Positions 43,811 to 53,483 of a stretch of DNA of 64,000 bases are shown one piece after another; position 1 is the first letter of the stretch; each line of letters opens with the position of its first letter. Origin of the DNA: Flavobacteriales bacterium UBA5081 (GTDB taxonomy: Bacteria; Bacteroidota; Bacteroidia; Flavobacteriales_E; Vicingaceae); NCBI GenBank assembly GCA_002415785.1, contig DIAJ01000037.1, positions 3,331 through 67,330 on the forward strand, in the 5' to 3' direction. Position numbers and translations under genes: made by a program. Under the pieces are notes generated by a model. It did not search any database and had not been told where the DNA came from. It worked only from the letters and a program-made list of their open reading frames with translations.

Positions 43811-44968
43811 TTATGCCTCAACAGCATCAAAGTTAACCTCCGAATAATCTTTTAGCACATTATACACACTATCTCTTTCTATCGGTTTTCTGCCAACGTC
43901 CTTAATTAAAGCTACCAACTCCTCTGTGGTTAGGGTAGGCGATTGTTCTTCTGCACCTGCCATAGAGTAAATTTTGGTAGAATCATCGATTGTTCCGTCG
44001 ATGTCGTCAACACCGTAATTTAAGGTCAGCTGAGCCGTTTGTCTACCAATCATTGGCCAATAAGCTTTGAGATGAGGGAAGTTGTCCATGTAAATGCGAG
44101 CGATGGCATACATGCGTAAATCTTCGAGAACCGAAACTTCTTCAATGTGCGACATTTGGTTGTTCCCATTTCTAAACTTCAATGGAATGAAAGTGTTAAA
44201 ACCACCCGTTTTGTCTTGTAAATTGCGAAGGCGATTCATGTGGTCAACCAAGTGCTTAGGTTCCTCAATATGACCGTAAAGCATAGTGGCATTTGAAGGC
44301 ATTCCAATTTCGTGAGCCGTTTGGTGAATTTCCAACCATTGTTCAGAAGAACATTTGTCGTTGCATATCTCTGCGCGAATATCTTCAGCAAAAATTTCAG
44401 CTCCACCGCCAGGTAATGAATTTTGACCGTGATCTTTTAAGATTTGCAAACCTTCTCGGTAAGAAACCTTTGCCTTTCGACACATATATTCCAATTCAAC
44501 TGCGGTAAATGCTTTAACGTGCAATTCCGGGCGAATTTCTTTTACCTTCTTTATCAAATTGGCGAAGTAATGTAAACCCATTTTTGGATGAACGCCGCCC
44601 ACAATATGAACTTCGGTAATGTCGCTATTATCATAAGAGCGAACCTTCTCAATAATTTCCTCTTCACTCATTTCCCAAGCATCATAATCCGTTTTTTGAC
44701 GAATTAATTTGGAGTAAGCACAAAACTTGCAGTCGAAAACACAAATGTTTGTAGGCTCTATATGAAAGTTTTTATTGAAATAGGTATTGTCCCCATGCTT
44801 TTTCTCGCGTATGTAATTGGCTAAGCTTCCCAGGTAATTTAGCGAAGCTGCTTTGTCGAATAAAGCAATGCCTTCTTCTTCACTAATACGTTCGCCATTA
44901 AATACCTTTTCCGCAATTCTATGGTAGATTTGCGGCATATCTGACTGTAAAATTAAATCTAAATTCAT
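43811..44968 (-). CDS. mqnE: Aminofutalosine synthase
   Basis: About 385 residues. Radical SAM enzyme of the futalosine menaquinone pathway. The 4Fe-4S motif is CVFDCKFC (CxxxCxxC); family phrases NFHIEPTNIC, VHIVGGVHPKMGLHYF, PGGGAEIFAEDIRAEIC and NATMLYGHIEEP favour MqnE over MqnC or CofH. The ATG at 44968 is preferred because the TTG at 44989 lies within the -7 element. Other pathway genes are not in the window. Confidence 0.88.
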   Translation of the reverse strand: MNLDLILQSDMPQIYHRIAEKVFNGERISEEEGIALFDKAASLNYLGSLANYIREKKHGDNTYFNKNFHIEPTNICVFDCKFCAYSKLIRQKTDYDAWEMSEEEIIEKVRSYDNSDITEVHIVGGVHPKMGLHYFANLIKKVKEIRPELHVKAFTAVELEYMCRKAKVSYREGLQILKDHGQNSLPGGGAEIFAEDIRAEICNDKCSSEQWLEIHQTAHEIGMPSNATMLYGHIEEPKHLVDHMNRLRNLQDKTGGFNTFIPLKFRNGNNQMSHIEEVSVLEDLRMYAIARIYMDNFPHLKAYWPMIGRQTAQLTLNYGVDDIDGTIDDSTKIYSMAGAEEQSPTLTTEELVALIKDVGRKPIERDSVYNVLKDYSEVNFDAVEA

Positions 44969-44986
44969 AGGAAAATTATTGAACTT

Positions 44987-44994
44987 CAAAGTTA
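44987..44994 (-). promoter_or_regulatory. -7 element of mqnE
   Basis: Minus-strand TAACTTTG, perfect TAnnTTTG, giving a leader of about 12-15 bases before the ATG at 44968. Confidence 0.5.
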
Positions 44995-45009
44995 CGATTA
45001 TACCAATTT

Positions 45010-46212
45010 CTATGGCTGAATTATAATCTTTTTTAATACCCTTGCTTTTGGCGATTGGATGTTTAAAAAATAAATTCCTGCTTCTGCATTAGCAAGTTCA
45101 ATTGTATAACCATTTTTAAAAGCTTTTGTTTGAAGTGGAATACTTTTACCCTCTATGCTGTAAACTGAAAAGTTTATGTTTTTTGAATCATCAGAACTAT
45201 TTAGTTCAAACCTAAATTCGCCATTTGAAGGATTGGGAAAAAGCTTGGCTGCATTTAACATTTGTTTTTCTTCTAATCCCACCGGAAGACAGGCATCTGA
45301 AAGTAGTAGCTTTTCTCTTTCTTCAACAATAGCCTTACGCATTCTTCTTTTTTGACCTTCGGTAAAGTTTCCCATGCAGGCATCATCCACATAGCCCATA
45401 TAGTTGCTAAGCATGTCTTTGCTTCCACAGGAAGAGTCAGGAGGAGTTGGACAACCATAGTAGATCTTTCCTTGGTTTGGAGTGTCAATGACTTCATCGT
45501 CACTAGTACAACTTAAATTATCACTACCCCAAATATGCAATAAGTTAAACCAATGACCCACCTCGTGAGTGGTAGTTCTGCCTAAATCATAATTTGGTTG
45601 AACATTTCCCGTATTTCCAAAATTTCTGTAATGAATAACAATACCGTCACGATCAGCGGGAGCACCCGGAGAGTATGAGCTTCCTGCAAGTATAGATCCC
45701 ATATCGCAAACCCAGATGTTTAAATAATGATTTCTATCCCAAATAGGTGCTACTTGTAAATATTGATTGCCATTGCAAACATCGTCAATCGTGGTTTTGT
45801 AGCGTTCAATTCCACTTGTAGAATTTCCGTTAGGATCGCGCTTTGCCAAGCAAAACTCTATGCGTACATCGGCTTTTGAGAAACCACTTTCTACATTGGT
45901 TGTGTCGGCATTCAGTTTGCGATAGTCGGTATTTAATACGTCTATTTGAGAAAGGATTTGTGCGTCGCTTATGCTGTCGGCTGAAGTTCTGTGTATGGCA
46001 TGAACTACTACCGGAACCACAAAAATGGTTTGGCTTTTTAGTTGCGACTGATTATTTTTTCTATCTAATTCAGCTTGAGTTTTTAAAAAAGTAGAATCTT
46101 TTTTTAGTTCTTGGTAAATGGCTTCAAAACCACATCTTTTTCGCTGGGATTGCCCAAAGGCAGTAGCGTAAGCAAAAATTAAAAGTCCTATAATCAGTAC
46201 TGTTTTTTTCAT
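45010..46212 (-). CDS. Secreted M43 metalloprotease with type IX sorting domain
   Basis: 400 residues. Signal peptide (1-20), propeptide-like region, then a pappalysin/cytophagalysin (M43) domain with the zinc motif HEVGHWFNLLHIWG (HExxHxxxxxH) and the Met-turn MLSNYMGYVDDACM. The last 75 residues are a type A C-terminal sorting domain (KLFPNPSNGEFRFEL, ending KKIIIQP), so it is exported by the type IX secretion system and probably degrades extracellular protein. Confidence 0.92.
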   Translation of the reverse strand: MKKTVLIIGLLIFAYATAFGQSQRKRCGFEAIYQELKKDSTFLKTQAELDRKNNQSQLKSQTIFVVPVVVHAIHRTSADSISDAQILSQIDVLNTDYRKLNADTTNVESGFSKADVRIEFCLAKRDPNGNSTSGIERYKTTIDDVCNGNQYLQVAPIWDRNHYLNIWVCDMGSILAGSSYSPGAPADRDGIVIHYRNFGNTGNVQPNYDLGRTTTHEVGHWFNLLHIWGSDNLSCTSDDEVIDTPNQGKIYYGCPTPPDSSCGSKDMLSNYMGYVDDACMGNFTEGQKRRMRKAIVEEREKLLLSDACLPVGLEEKQMLNAAKLFPNPSNGEFRFELNSSDDSKNINFSVYSIEGKSIPLQTKAFKNGYTIELANAEAGIYFLNIQSPKARVLKKIIIQP

Positions 46213-46320
46213 ATTGAGCGATAAAATTAAGATAATTAGGCAACTATTTTAATTATGTTCACGTCTAATAGTTGTGTAAGTAATTTGTGGTAGATAACTT
46301 ACTGCTATTTCCCTGATTTT

Positions 46321-46351
46321 AACCCCTCATTTCCCGTGAGGGGTTTTTTTA
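46321..46351. terminator. Terminator hairpin between protease and AddB-like genes
   Basis: Stem AACCCCTCA / TGAGGGGTT with a 7-base loop and a T7 run on the plus strand; on the minus strand the tail is less T-rich. It abuts the stop of the AddB-like gene. Confidence 0.6.
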
Positions 46352-49084
46352 TTATTCTTCGCAAAAAGCACAGTAGTTAGATTTTTCATTGTGAATAAAG
46401 GCAGTTTCAGTATCCAACATTTGAGCAATAACAATTTTTAAAAGTGCTTCTGCATCATCCTCTTCATTGCGCTTTAAGCCGAGAAAGCCCGCTTTAGTAT
46501 TTCGCATGGAAATTACACCGGCATTTGCACTTTCTGAAAATTTGTTCTCGTAAATATATTGGTAGATAAGCATTTGTAAGGCAATGGTTTTCTTGCCTCC
46601 ACTCAAGCTGCTCATGTCTTTGTAGCTCAAATTGCCATAATCAACATTACCACTTTTGTAATCGATGATTCGCAATTGACCATTTAAGCGATCCACCCGG
46701 TCAATTTTACCTTTTAAGAGTAAATTTTGTTTTACTTTCTCATTGATTTTAATTTCGGTTTCCCACTCAAGCTGTTTTTCCAGTGCAACTATTTGAACCT
46801 CCTTCCCCTTTTCAATGGATTTGGCATCAATTTCCACCGTGTTTTTCACCAGCTTTTTGGCCACTTCAAAAGCCAAGCGATGACTACCACTGTCGGGTGT
46901 TAAATTTAAATGATGATAATATTGCTTCTTCACAACTTCATCAATTTGGCTATTAATTTCCTCAATGGATTTTGCATCGAGAATTTTTCCCACAAAGGGA
47001 GTGTAAAGCGCTTCTAAGCTATCGTGAATAACGGTTCCAAATGTGTTGTTTTCAATTTTTTCCTCAATAATTTGCTCTTCTCGCATACCTAATATATAGC
47101 GGTAATAATAGTTGAGCGGACAGAGCAAGAAACTGTTTAGTGCAGAAGGTGAAAGACCTTTACTTAAATGAGCTTTAATGGCGGCAAGGTGTTCTTCGCT
47201 TTTTTTGATTTCTAAAGCTTCCTTCTTTTCGCTTTCCAAGGGTGGGGCTAAATTAATTTGATTAATTTTTATTTTAGGATTCTTTTTGGGCATTTCGTAA
47301 ATCAATTGATCAATAAATCGACTTCTTTCACCGCCTTTTAATTGATCCACTTTGCTGTTATAGATTAAATCAATTCGATCAGCTCTCTGTAATAATCTAT
47401 AAAAGTGATAAGCAAAAATGGCGTCTTTCTCACGGTAGGAGGGCAGACCAAATTTTTTCTTAATATCGAAGGGAATAAATGAGTTTTGAGACTTTCCGGC
47501 AGGAAGTATACCTTCATTTAAGCTGCTTAAAATTACTTGGCTAAAATCCAAAGTACGACTTTCTAAAACCCCCATCAATTGTAAGCCGCCCAAAGGTTCT
47601 CCCACAAAGGCCACTGACTCTGTTGCCAAAATTTGGCGGTAAAGCTGCAACAAACTGTCGAATGTGTTGAGTGCTGTATACTGTTCGCAAAGTGAATCTA
47701 TTCGGTTAAAGGCTTGAAAAAAACCGAACAAAAACTCACTTTCAACGGCACTTAATTCTCCTTTTTGGTGTGTTTTAATTTGCTCGCAAAGTTTTATAAA
47801 TAAGCCATTTAAAATGGTGGGAGTGTTTTGTGGTAAATTAAAAATCGGGAGACCCAAATGCGATTCAAATTCAGCTAATTCTGCTGTGGAAAGGTAGATG
47901 ATTCTTTCCTCTTTAATTTTTTGAATTAACTTTTTAGCCTGAGCGCTTACCCCTTTGTGAATATATTGAATAGCGGGCTGCTCTAAAAGCCGGATGACAT
48001 CTTTAAAGTAAAAGCCACCACCTTTAGCACTCTCTTTTTTAAAGTGAAGGTCGATGAGACTCTCAAAAAAATGGAAAAAAATTGAATTGCTCAACGCATA
48101 ACCCATGGTTACATTAATGCGATCGATGTTTGGCGGTAAGCTTTCTAAAACCGGCATGAGTAAACTTTCGTCCCCTAAAACGATGGCGGTATCTTCAAGG
48201 CTATTTTTTTGCTGTTTTTGCTGAACCAATTCCCCCATCAATTTCGCCTGAGCAATGTCACCTGAAATGCTGTAAATATTGATTTCTTTTTCATCTTCCA
48301 ACAAATTGGAAAAAGTCCAATCGAAAGTTGGTTGTTTCTTTTTGTGTGCTCTCAAAAAACTCCCGGCTTCTTGATTATTGTCATTTAAGTAATATTCATC
48401 GGCATCCCACAAAAGTTGAGCATGGTGGTTTTTTACAAAGTGGTGAATAATGCTCTCTTCTGCCAAGGTAAGCGCATTAAAGCCTGCAAAATAAAGTTGC
48501 TTTTCCTGCTGAACCTCAATTTTGTTTGCCTTTAAGTCTTCCGCTAGCTGACGAAATGCCAAACCTTGATAAGCTGATTTCTCTTCTATCAGCTGCTTTC
48601 TGTAATGCTGATAATACTCACCGAGTTTTCGCCAAAAGCGAAGGTAGTTTTTTTGAAATTCACTGAGCTCTCTTTCGCCTAAGTTCCAACTTTCAAGTGC
48701 TTTGGCTTCCGATAAAAAACTGTACAATTCTTCTGCAGAAACCAAATAGCGATCTACTTCATTAAAGTCTTGGAGTAAAGTATTCGCCCAACTCAGGAAA
48801 TCTTCAAATGTTTCTGATTGTTTGCCCTCAATTTGTTGGTGTGTATGATAAAGCTTAAAAACTAAATCGATGTTGTCTAAAATATTTAATTCACTCAGCT
48901 CTTTTACAAAGTCTTCTAAACTAAATATCTCAGGAAGCCAGGTAGTTTGCTGAATATTCTGCTTGAAATAGTCGATTAAAAAAACTTTGGCTCTTCGGCT
49001 CGGAAGCACAATTTGAACTTCACCTAAGTCTTTGGGGTGTTTATTTATAATGTGTTGGCTTAGTTTTTCTAGAAATTTTTGCAT
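46352..49084 (-). CDS. AddB-like PD-(D/E)XK nuclease
   Basis: 910 residues. The N-terminal two thirds resemble the inactivated helicase part of AddB/RecC-type proteins (VQIVLPSRRAKVFLIDYF in place of a Walker A). The C-terminal nuclease has GKIDRVDRLNGQ, then IIDYKSG with catalytic residues, and ends with cysteines in NYCAFCEE that fit the iron-sulfur staple of AddB, its first cysteine being in LLCPLNYYYRYILG. It probably acts with an AddA-type helicase-nuclease, not in this window, in double-strand break repair. Confidence 0.85.
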   Translation of the reverse strand: MQKFLEKLSQHIINKHPKDLGEVQIVLPSRRAKVFLIDYFKQNIQQTTWLPEIFSLEDFVKELSELNILDNIDLVFKLYHTHQQIEGKQSETFEDFLSWANTLLQDFNEVDRYLVSAEELYSFLSEAKALESWNLGERELSEFQKNYLRFWRKLGEYYQHYRKQLIEEKSAYQGLAFRQLAEDLKANKIEVQQEKQLYFAGFNALTLAEESIIHHFVKNHHAQLLWDADEYYLNDNNQEAGSFLRAHKKKQPTFDWTFSNLLEDEKEINIYSISGDIAQAKLMGELVQQKQQKNSLEDTAIVLGDESLLMPVLESLPPNIDRINVTMGYALSNSIFFHFFESLIDLHFKKESAKGGGFYFKDVIRLLEQPAIQYIHKGVSAQAKKLIQKIKEERIIYLSTAELAEFESHLGLPIFNLPQNTPTILNGLFIKLCEQIKTHQKGELSAVESEFLFGFFQAFNRIDSLCEQYTALNTFDSLLQLYRQILATESVAFVGEPLGGLQLMGVLESRTLDFSQVILSSLNEGILPAGKSQNSFIPFDIKKKFGLPSYREKDAIFAYHFYRLLQRADRIDLIYNSKVDQLKGGERSRFIDQLIYEMPKKNPKIKINQINLAPPLESEKKEALEIKKSEEHLAAIKAHLSKGLSPSALNSFLLCPLNYYYRYILGMREEQIIEEKIENNTFGTVIHDSLEALYTPFVGKILDAKSIEEINSQIDEVVKKQYYHHLNLTPDSGSHRLAFEVAKKLVKNTVEIDAKSIEKGKEVQIVALEKQLEWETEIKINEKVKQNLLLKGKIDRVDRLNGQLRIIDYKSGNVDYGNLSYKDMSSLSGGKKTIALQMLIYQYIYENKFSESANAGVISMRNTKAGFLGLKRNEEDDAEALLKIVIAQMLDTETAFIHNEKSNYCAFCEE

Positions 49085-49297
49085 ACTGTAAACTTAATAA
49101 TTTAACCAAAAAGTTAAGGCACAATTATTGTCGAAGCAGTTTGTATTTTTTAAGAAGAAACAAGATTGCTGTGCTGCCAGAAATGCTTTGTTTTTAAAAT
49201 TGATACTAAAGGAAGTAAAATTGACTTCTATTTTTTGTTTTTCTCAGGCTAGTATGTAGAGGTTCGTAATTTTATTAAATAGCTCTGATAGAATAAT

Positions 49298-49305
49298 TAA
49301 CTTTG
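49298..49305 (+). promoter_or_regulatory. -7 element of the YwqK-mnmA operon
   Basis: TAACTTTG, perfect TAnnTTTG, only 8 bases before the ATG at 49314. The leader is at most a few bases. The gap 49085-49297 shows no other feature. Confidence 0.5.
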
Positions 49306-49313
49306 CAAAACTT

Positions 49314-50108
49314 ATGAGGAAATATAAAATATTAATTGTTTTGCTTGCTTTAATAACTCAAAGTGGTTGGGCACAGCAAGATTCTGCTTTTAATCAATTA
49401 GATGAAAATGGTTTAAAGCACGGGAAATGGAGGTCTTTTTATCAAAATGGACAAGTTCAAAAAGAAGGTCAATTTAGACATGGAGAGCCATTTGATGTTT
49501 TTAAGATTTACTTTCATAATGGGAAAATTAAAAGCATTTTAAACTACGACGAAGAGGATTCGAAGAAAGTTTACGCAACGCATTATTACGAAACGGGTGA
49601 TAAAATGGCTGAAGGACCTTATTTAGATCAAAAAAAGCAGGGACTTTGGAAAACTTATGGTGCCGGTGAGGTGTTGCTGACAGAAGGTTCTTATGTAGCA
49701 GACAAAAAATATGGGATGTGGAAAACCTATCATCGAAATGGGCAGTTAGCCATGGAAGTTTTAATTGAAAATGATTTGGAACAGGGACCTATGAAAAAGT
49801 ACTTTGATGACGGAAGTATTCAAGAAGAGGCCACTTACAAAGACGGCTTCAAAGAGGGGACAACGATTATTTACACTCCGGAAGGCGATACTTCAACTGT
49901 TGGAAGTTATTACAAGGATGCCAAAGATGGAGAATGGAGGTACTACAATGAGAAGAAAGAAATTGAAAAAGTGATAAAATACGATAAGGGAAAACTATTA
50001 ACTCCTGAAACCGGCGACGGTGAAGTGGAGTCGATGGAAGAATTTAAAGACAATCGTAAAGACGAGTTGGAATTTGAAGATTTAAGAGGACCGATTAGAT
50101 ATGAATAA
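49314..50108 (+). CDS. YwqK/MORN-like repeat secreted protein
   Basis: 264 residues. Signal peptide (1-20, ending GWAQ), then about seven YwqK/MORN-type repeats of 20-25 residues (DENGLKHGKWRSFYQNGQ, QKKQGLWKTYGAGE, KKYGMWKTYHRNGQ, DAKDGEWRYYNEK). Some databases call this family an antitoxin after Bacillus YwqK, but nothing here supports a toxin-antitoxin role. It overlaps mnmA by 8 bases. Confidence 0.82.
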   Translation: MRKYKILIVLLALITQSGWAQQDSAFNQLDENGLKHGKWRSFYQNGQVQKEGQFRHGEPFDVFKIYFHNGKIKSILNYDEEDSKKVYATHYYETGDKMAEGPYLDQKKQGLWKTYGAGEVLLTEGSYVADKKYGMWKTYHRNGQLAMEVLIENDLEQGPMKKYFDDGSIQEEATYKDGFKEGTTIIYTPEGDTSTVGSYYKDAKDGEWRYYNEKKEIEKVIKYDKGKLLTPETGDGEVESMEEFKDNRKDELEFEDLRGPIRYE

Positions 50109-51201
50109 GAATAGTAAAGGGAAGGTTTTAGTAGCAATGAGCGGTGGAATTGATAGTTCTGTTACCGCAATGTTGTTGCATGAAGAAGGATATGAAGTAA
50201 TTGGCGTAACCATGAAAACCTGGGATTACGCTACTTCAGGCGGCAATAATCGTAAAACAACCGGTTGTTGTAGCCTAGACGATATTAATGATGCACGAAT
50301 TTTGGCCGTGAATTACGGTTTTCATCACATGATTATCGACATACGCGAAGAGTTTGGCGATTTTATCATTAACAACTTTGTTGATGAATACACCGCCGGT
50401 CGCACTCCAAACCCTTGTGTATTGTGCAATACGCACATTAAGTGGGATGCACTTTTGCGCCGTGCCGATCAGCTGGGTTGTGAGTTTATAGCTACCGGGC
50501 ATTATGCGAATGTTCGCTATGAAAATAGCCGCTATGTAATTTCAAAAGGAAAAGACGAAAATAAAGATCAGTCTTACGTTTTGTGGGGACTTTCTCAAGA
50601 AGCTTTGGCAAGAACCAAGTTCCCATTGGGAAAATACACCAAGCCTGAAATTCGAAAAATGGCTTTAGATAGAGGCCACAAAGAGCTAGCAAAGAAAAGT
50701 GAAAGCTATGAGATTTGCTTTGTGCCTGACAATGATTACCGAGGATTTTTAAAGCGAAAAGTTGAAGGCTTGGAAGAGCGCGTAAAAGGCGGTGATTTTA
50801 TCGATATGCAGGGAAATGTGTTGGGTAAGCACGAAGGTTATCCTTTTTACACCATTGGTCAGCGTAAGGGCTTGGGCATTGCTATGGGCGAGCCGATGTA
50901 TGTTATTCGCATTAACCCTGAAGACAATACTGTAGTCTTGGGAAAGAAAGAAGATTTGAAGCGTCAGCAAATGAAGGTTAGAAAGCCTAACTTGATTAAG
51001 TACAATGAAATTCCCACCGACATAGATGTATTGACGAAAGTGCGCTATAAAGACAAAGGAACAATGAGCCACTTGAGCATTAATGAAGCCGGAGAAATTG
51101 AGGTTGACTTTATGGCAGAGGTAAAAGGCATTGCTCCCGGACAATCGGCTGTATTTTACGAAGGCAGCGATTTAATTGGCGGTGGTTTTATTAGCAGATA
51201 A
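50101..51201 (+). CDS. mnmA: tRNA-uridine 2-sulfurtransferase
   Basis: 366 residues. Thiolates uridine 34 of Lys, Glu and Gln tRNAs. PP-loop AMSGGIDSSVTAMLL; catalytic cysteines in RTPNPCVLCNTHIKW and YEICFVPDNDYRGF; the C-terminal barrel follows (YTIGQRKGLGI, KVRYKDKGTMSHL). Works in the same tRNA modification route as mnmD (19180). It overlaps the YwqK gene by 8 bases and the next lipoprotein gene by 1. Confidence 0.97.
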   Translation: MNKNSKGKVLVAMSGGIDSSVTAMLLHEEGYEVIGVTMKTWDYATSGGNNRKTTGCCSLDDINDARILAVNYGFHHMIIDIREEFGDFIINNFVDEYTAGRTPNPCVLCNTHIKWDALLRRADQLGCEFIATGHYANVRYENSRYVISKGKDENKDQSYVLWGLSQEALARTKFPLGKYTKPEIRKMALDRGHKELAKKSESYEICFVPDNDYRGFLKRKVEGLEERVKGGDFIDMQGNVLGKHEGYPFYTIGQRKGLGIAMGEPMYVIRINPEDNTVVLGKKEDLKRQQMKVRKPNLIKYNEIPTDIDVLTKVRYKDKGTMSHLSINEAGEIEVDFMAEVKGIAPGQSAVFYEGSDLIGGGFISR

Positions 51202-51878
51202 TGAAGCTTTTTAAAAAATGGTTTAGCCTATTTTTAGGTGTTTTACTACTTACAGCTTGTGAGGAAGAAGATTGTTGTGAGGATATTGTTGATCAGCCAA
51301 CAGTAAACCATTATGTTGCTTTTGAAGTAGGAGTTGAAAAAGTCTATCGAATTGATTCCATTAAGTACGATGATTTTAGTGGCACAGTTGACACTTTAAC
51401 GCATTGGCGAAAAGAACTTACTGTGGAAACTTTTCGGGATTTAGAAAACCGTTTGAATTATCGCCAAGAGATTTATTTAAGAGAAGATAGCCTTGCCAAT
51501 TGGAGAAAGCTAAAAGTGAGGAGCGTTTTTGTTGATGAAAGTGTTTTTGAGTTAAAAGAAGATAATGTAGTGAAGATAAAGTTGCGCTATCCAATAAAAG
51601 TGGGAAGAGCATGGGATGCCAACCTAATGAATACTTTAGGTGAACAAAACTACAGTTATCAAAGCTTGAATGCCAAGGAAGATTTTGGGTGGGGTCAATT
51701 CACAAACCTACTTGTAGTGAAGCAGATTGATGAAGAAAACTTAATAGAAAAGCAATTTGCAGAAGAAAAGTATTCACCCAACTACGGCTTAGTCAGTCGC
51801 CGCGATTTGAATATTAGAACTTCTTTTGATGGCGAGATCTTAAGCGGCTACGATTGTAGGTGGAAGTTGGTGGAGTGA
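51201..51878 (+). CDS. Lipoprotein of unknown function
   Basis: 225 residues. Lipoprotein signal with lipobox LLTAC, followed by an acidic, cysteine-bearing stretch (EEEDCCED) and a beta-rich domain beginning NHYVAFEVGVEKVYRIDSI. Resembles small Bacteroidota lipoproteins with a DUF4249- or YxkO-like sandwich, but no family is certain. Last gene of the YwqK-mnmA run (1-base overlap). Confidence 0.65.
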   Translation: MKLFKKWFSLFLGVLLLTACEEEDCCEDIVDQPTVNHYVAFEVGVEKVYRIDSIKYDDFSGTVDTLTHWRKELTVETFRDLENRLNYRQEIYLREDSLANWRKLKVRSVFVDESVFELKEDNVVKIKLRYPIKVGRAWDANLMNTLGEQNYSYQSLNAKEDFGWGQFTNLLVVKQIDEENLIEKQFAEEKYSPNYGLVSRRDLNIRTSFDGEILSGYDCRWKLVE

Positions 51879-51975
51879 TTTTTTGTTTTCTTTAAAAGGG
51901 AAAAATTACTTTATGCGTTATTTGCCTCTTTGAGTTTGACAGAGAATATCAAAAATTATTTTCGCTTTATTGACT

Positions 51976-51983
51976 TATATTTG
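51976..51983 (+). promoter_or_regulatory. -7 element of the 248-residue membrane protein gene
   Basis: TATATTTG, perfect TAnnTTTG, about 26 bases before the ATG at 52010. Confidence 0.5.
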
Positions 51984-52009
51984 TTTGGTTTATGAATACC
52001 TTATAATTT

Positions 52010-52756
52010 ATGAGTGAAATAAATGTAAATCTTAAAACAAAAAGGTTAGAGTTAACATCATGGCAGTATTTGAAGCATTTCTATTTTGCTTTAATTCCAT
52101 TTGCTATTTACTTTGTGACTGTTTCTGTTGATTGGAGTATAGGAAATGGTTTTTTAGTTGCTCTAGTTATTTCTCTAATTGTTATTCTAATTCAGTGGCG
52201 AATATTGAAATTTAAAGAATTTAAAATTAATTGTACCCATCAGGATTTAATTGATGCGATGCATAGATCAGCTAGGTCATTAGACTGGAATGTTGAGTCA
52301 ACCTTAGATGTAATTTATGCTTATGATAAAGAAGTGTTTGAGTATAGATATAATACGGGATACTTGATTGTAGTAGCCAAGACAAATAGTGGTTTTATTT
52401 TTAATTCTCTTTCAGATCCTAGAAAGTTTGTGGTTCCTTTATTAAAACCGTATTATAAATTGAACCTAGAGGTATTTAAAAAGCATTTAATTGATATTGT
52501 TAAAGGAATAGACTACAACGAGACATTTCCATCCTTATCAAATGAATGGACATTTAAAAAAATATTAGTTAGAATTTTTCTTTATCCATTAAGTTTAGCA
52601 CTGATTGCTTTATTCTTTTATTTCTTATTCAATAGTGAAGCACTTTCTTTTAAATCATTTATTGCATCTGCTATTTCTTTCATAGTGTCTGTTGTTTACT
52701 TGATTTATGATATTAAAGGAATTGTCAAATTAGGTACGAATAACAATAAAAAATAA
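52010..52756 (+). CDS. Membrane protein of unknown function
   Basis: 248 residues. Two adjacent helices near 24-66, a central soluble domain of about 120 residues (SARSLDWNVESTLDVIYAYD), and two helices near the C terminus (LYPLSLALIALFFYFLF). The organisation resembles a small sensor- or PH-like domain held between membrane hairpins; no family was recognised. Own promoter; the terminator at 52761 follows directly. Confidence 0.65.
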   Translation: MSEINVNLKTKRLELTSWQYLKHFYFALIPFAIYFVTVSVDWSIGNGFLVALVISLIVILIQWRILKFKEFKINCTHQDLIDAMHRSARSLDWNVESTLDVIYAYDKEVFEYRYNTGYLIVVAKTNSGFIFNSLSDPRKFVVPLLKPYYKLNLEVFKKHLIDIVKGIDYNETFPSLSNEWTFKKILVRIFLYPLSLALIALFFYFLFNSEALSFKSFIASAISFIVSVVYLIYDIKGIVKLGTNNNKK

Positions 52757-52760
52757 AAAA

Positions 52761-52786
52761 AGACAGCCCCTCGGCTGCCTTTTTTA
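52761..52786. terminator. Terminator at the left edge of the ssb copy 1 segment
   Basis: CAGCC-CCTC-GGCTG core followed by T6 on the plus strand and preceded by a long A run, so it can act in both directions. Copy 2 has the better-paired GGCAGCC-CCTC-GGCTGCC. Confidence 0.7.
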
Positions 52787-52805
52787 CTACCTTGATTTTT
52801 AAGGT

Positions 52806-53144
52806 TTAGCTTTTGTTGTCCATAAACAATAGCTCATTAGCCACTACTTCCGTAATGTAGCGTTTTACGCCATCTTTGTCTTCGTACTGACGATTGTTGA
52901 GCTTACCCTCAATGGTTACTTTACTGCCTTTTTGCAAGTACTTTTCTGCTAGTTCAGCGGTTTTACCCCAAGCTACTACCTGATGCCACTGCGTATCTTC
53001 TTGCTTTTCACCTTTGGCGTTTTTGTAATAATCGGTAGTAGCGATAGAGAAGCGCGCCAACATCTTATTGTTTTCTGTGGTTTTTACTTCCGGATTTGCA
53101 CCTAAGTGTCCGATTAATTGCACTTTGTTTTTTAATGAACTCAT
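52806..53144 (-). CDS. ssb: Single-stranded DNA-binding protein, short, copy 1
   Basis: 112 residues: one OB fold (KVQLIGHLGANPEVKTTENN, DTQWHQVVAWGKTAELAEKYL, VTIEGKLNNRQYEDKDG). It ends at FMDNKS immediately after the fold, so the linker and the acidic DDDxPF tail that recruits repair and replication proteins are missing. It differs from copy 2 by only a few residues (His for Asn near 13, Ile for Val near 31, Gly for Val near 45) and by a two-residue shorter end. Confidence 0.93.
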   Translation of the reverse strand: MSSLKNKVQLIGHLGANPEVKTTENNKMLARFSIATTDYYKNAKGEKQEDTQWHQVVAWGKTAELAEKYLQKGSKVTIEGKLNNRQYEDKDGVKRYITEVVANELLFMDNKS

Positions 53145-53356
53145 GATAATAAAGTTTTAGTTAATAAATTGAGTTAATTTGTTGCCGACTGCTTTTTCGA
53201 TCAATCGACGGTGCAAAGGTTAGATGCCCTCCAAACTTTATTCGGTTAATAAATATTTAGTTACGTTTAAAATACGTTTGTAAATGTTTTTAAATAGATT
53301 TAGGCTTGATTTTCATTGATTTAATTTAAAAGTAAATTTTGCCACTTTTTCTACTA

Positions 53357-53418
53357 TTTTGCTAATTAAATGGATAGTGTTTAAAAAAGTACTAAGTTTA
53401 TGCGGATATTTATAAGTT
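53357..53418 (+). other. attI-like docking block 1
   Basis: 62 bases beginning TTTTGCTAATTAAATGGATA and ending GGATATTTATAAGTT. It matches 60022-60084 with one substitution and one extra A, although the DNA just before it has diverged. The final GTT (53416-53418) is the crossover at which the nicotinamide riboside cassette starts. Not palindromic, unlike the attC-like sites, as expected for attI. A TAAGTTTA element inside it could be a weak promoter for the cassette. Confidence 0.4.
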
Positions 53419-53483
53419 ATGGGCAATGCTATGACGACCGTTCCGCAAGATAGAGCCGACAACAAAAAATATGAAATTGGCGA

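Larger units (their letters stand above)
52753..53418. repeat. Duplicated ssb segment, copy 1
   Basis: About 666 bases that recur at 59413-60084. Included are a terminator hairpin, ssb, its promoter region and a 62-base end block. The ssb part and the end block are nearly identical between copies, while about 75 bases before the end block (53282-53356) have diverged strongly. The two copies are direct repeats 6.66 kb apart. Confidence 0.85.
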
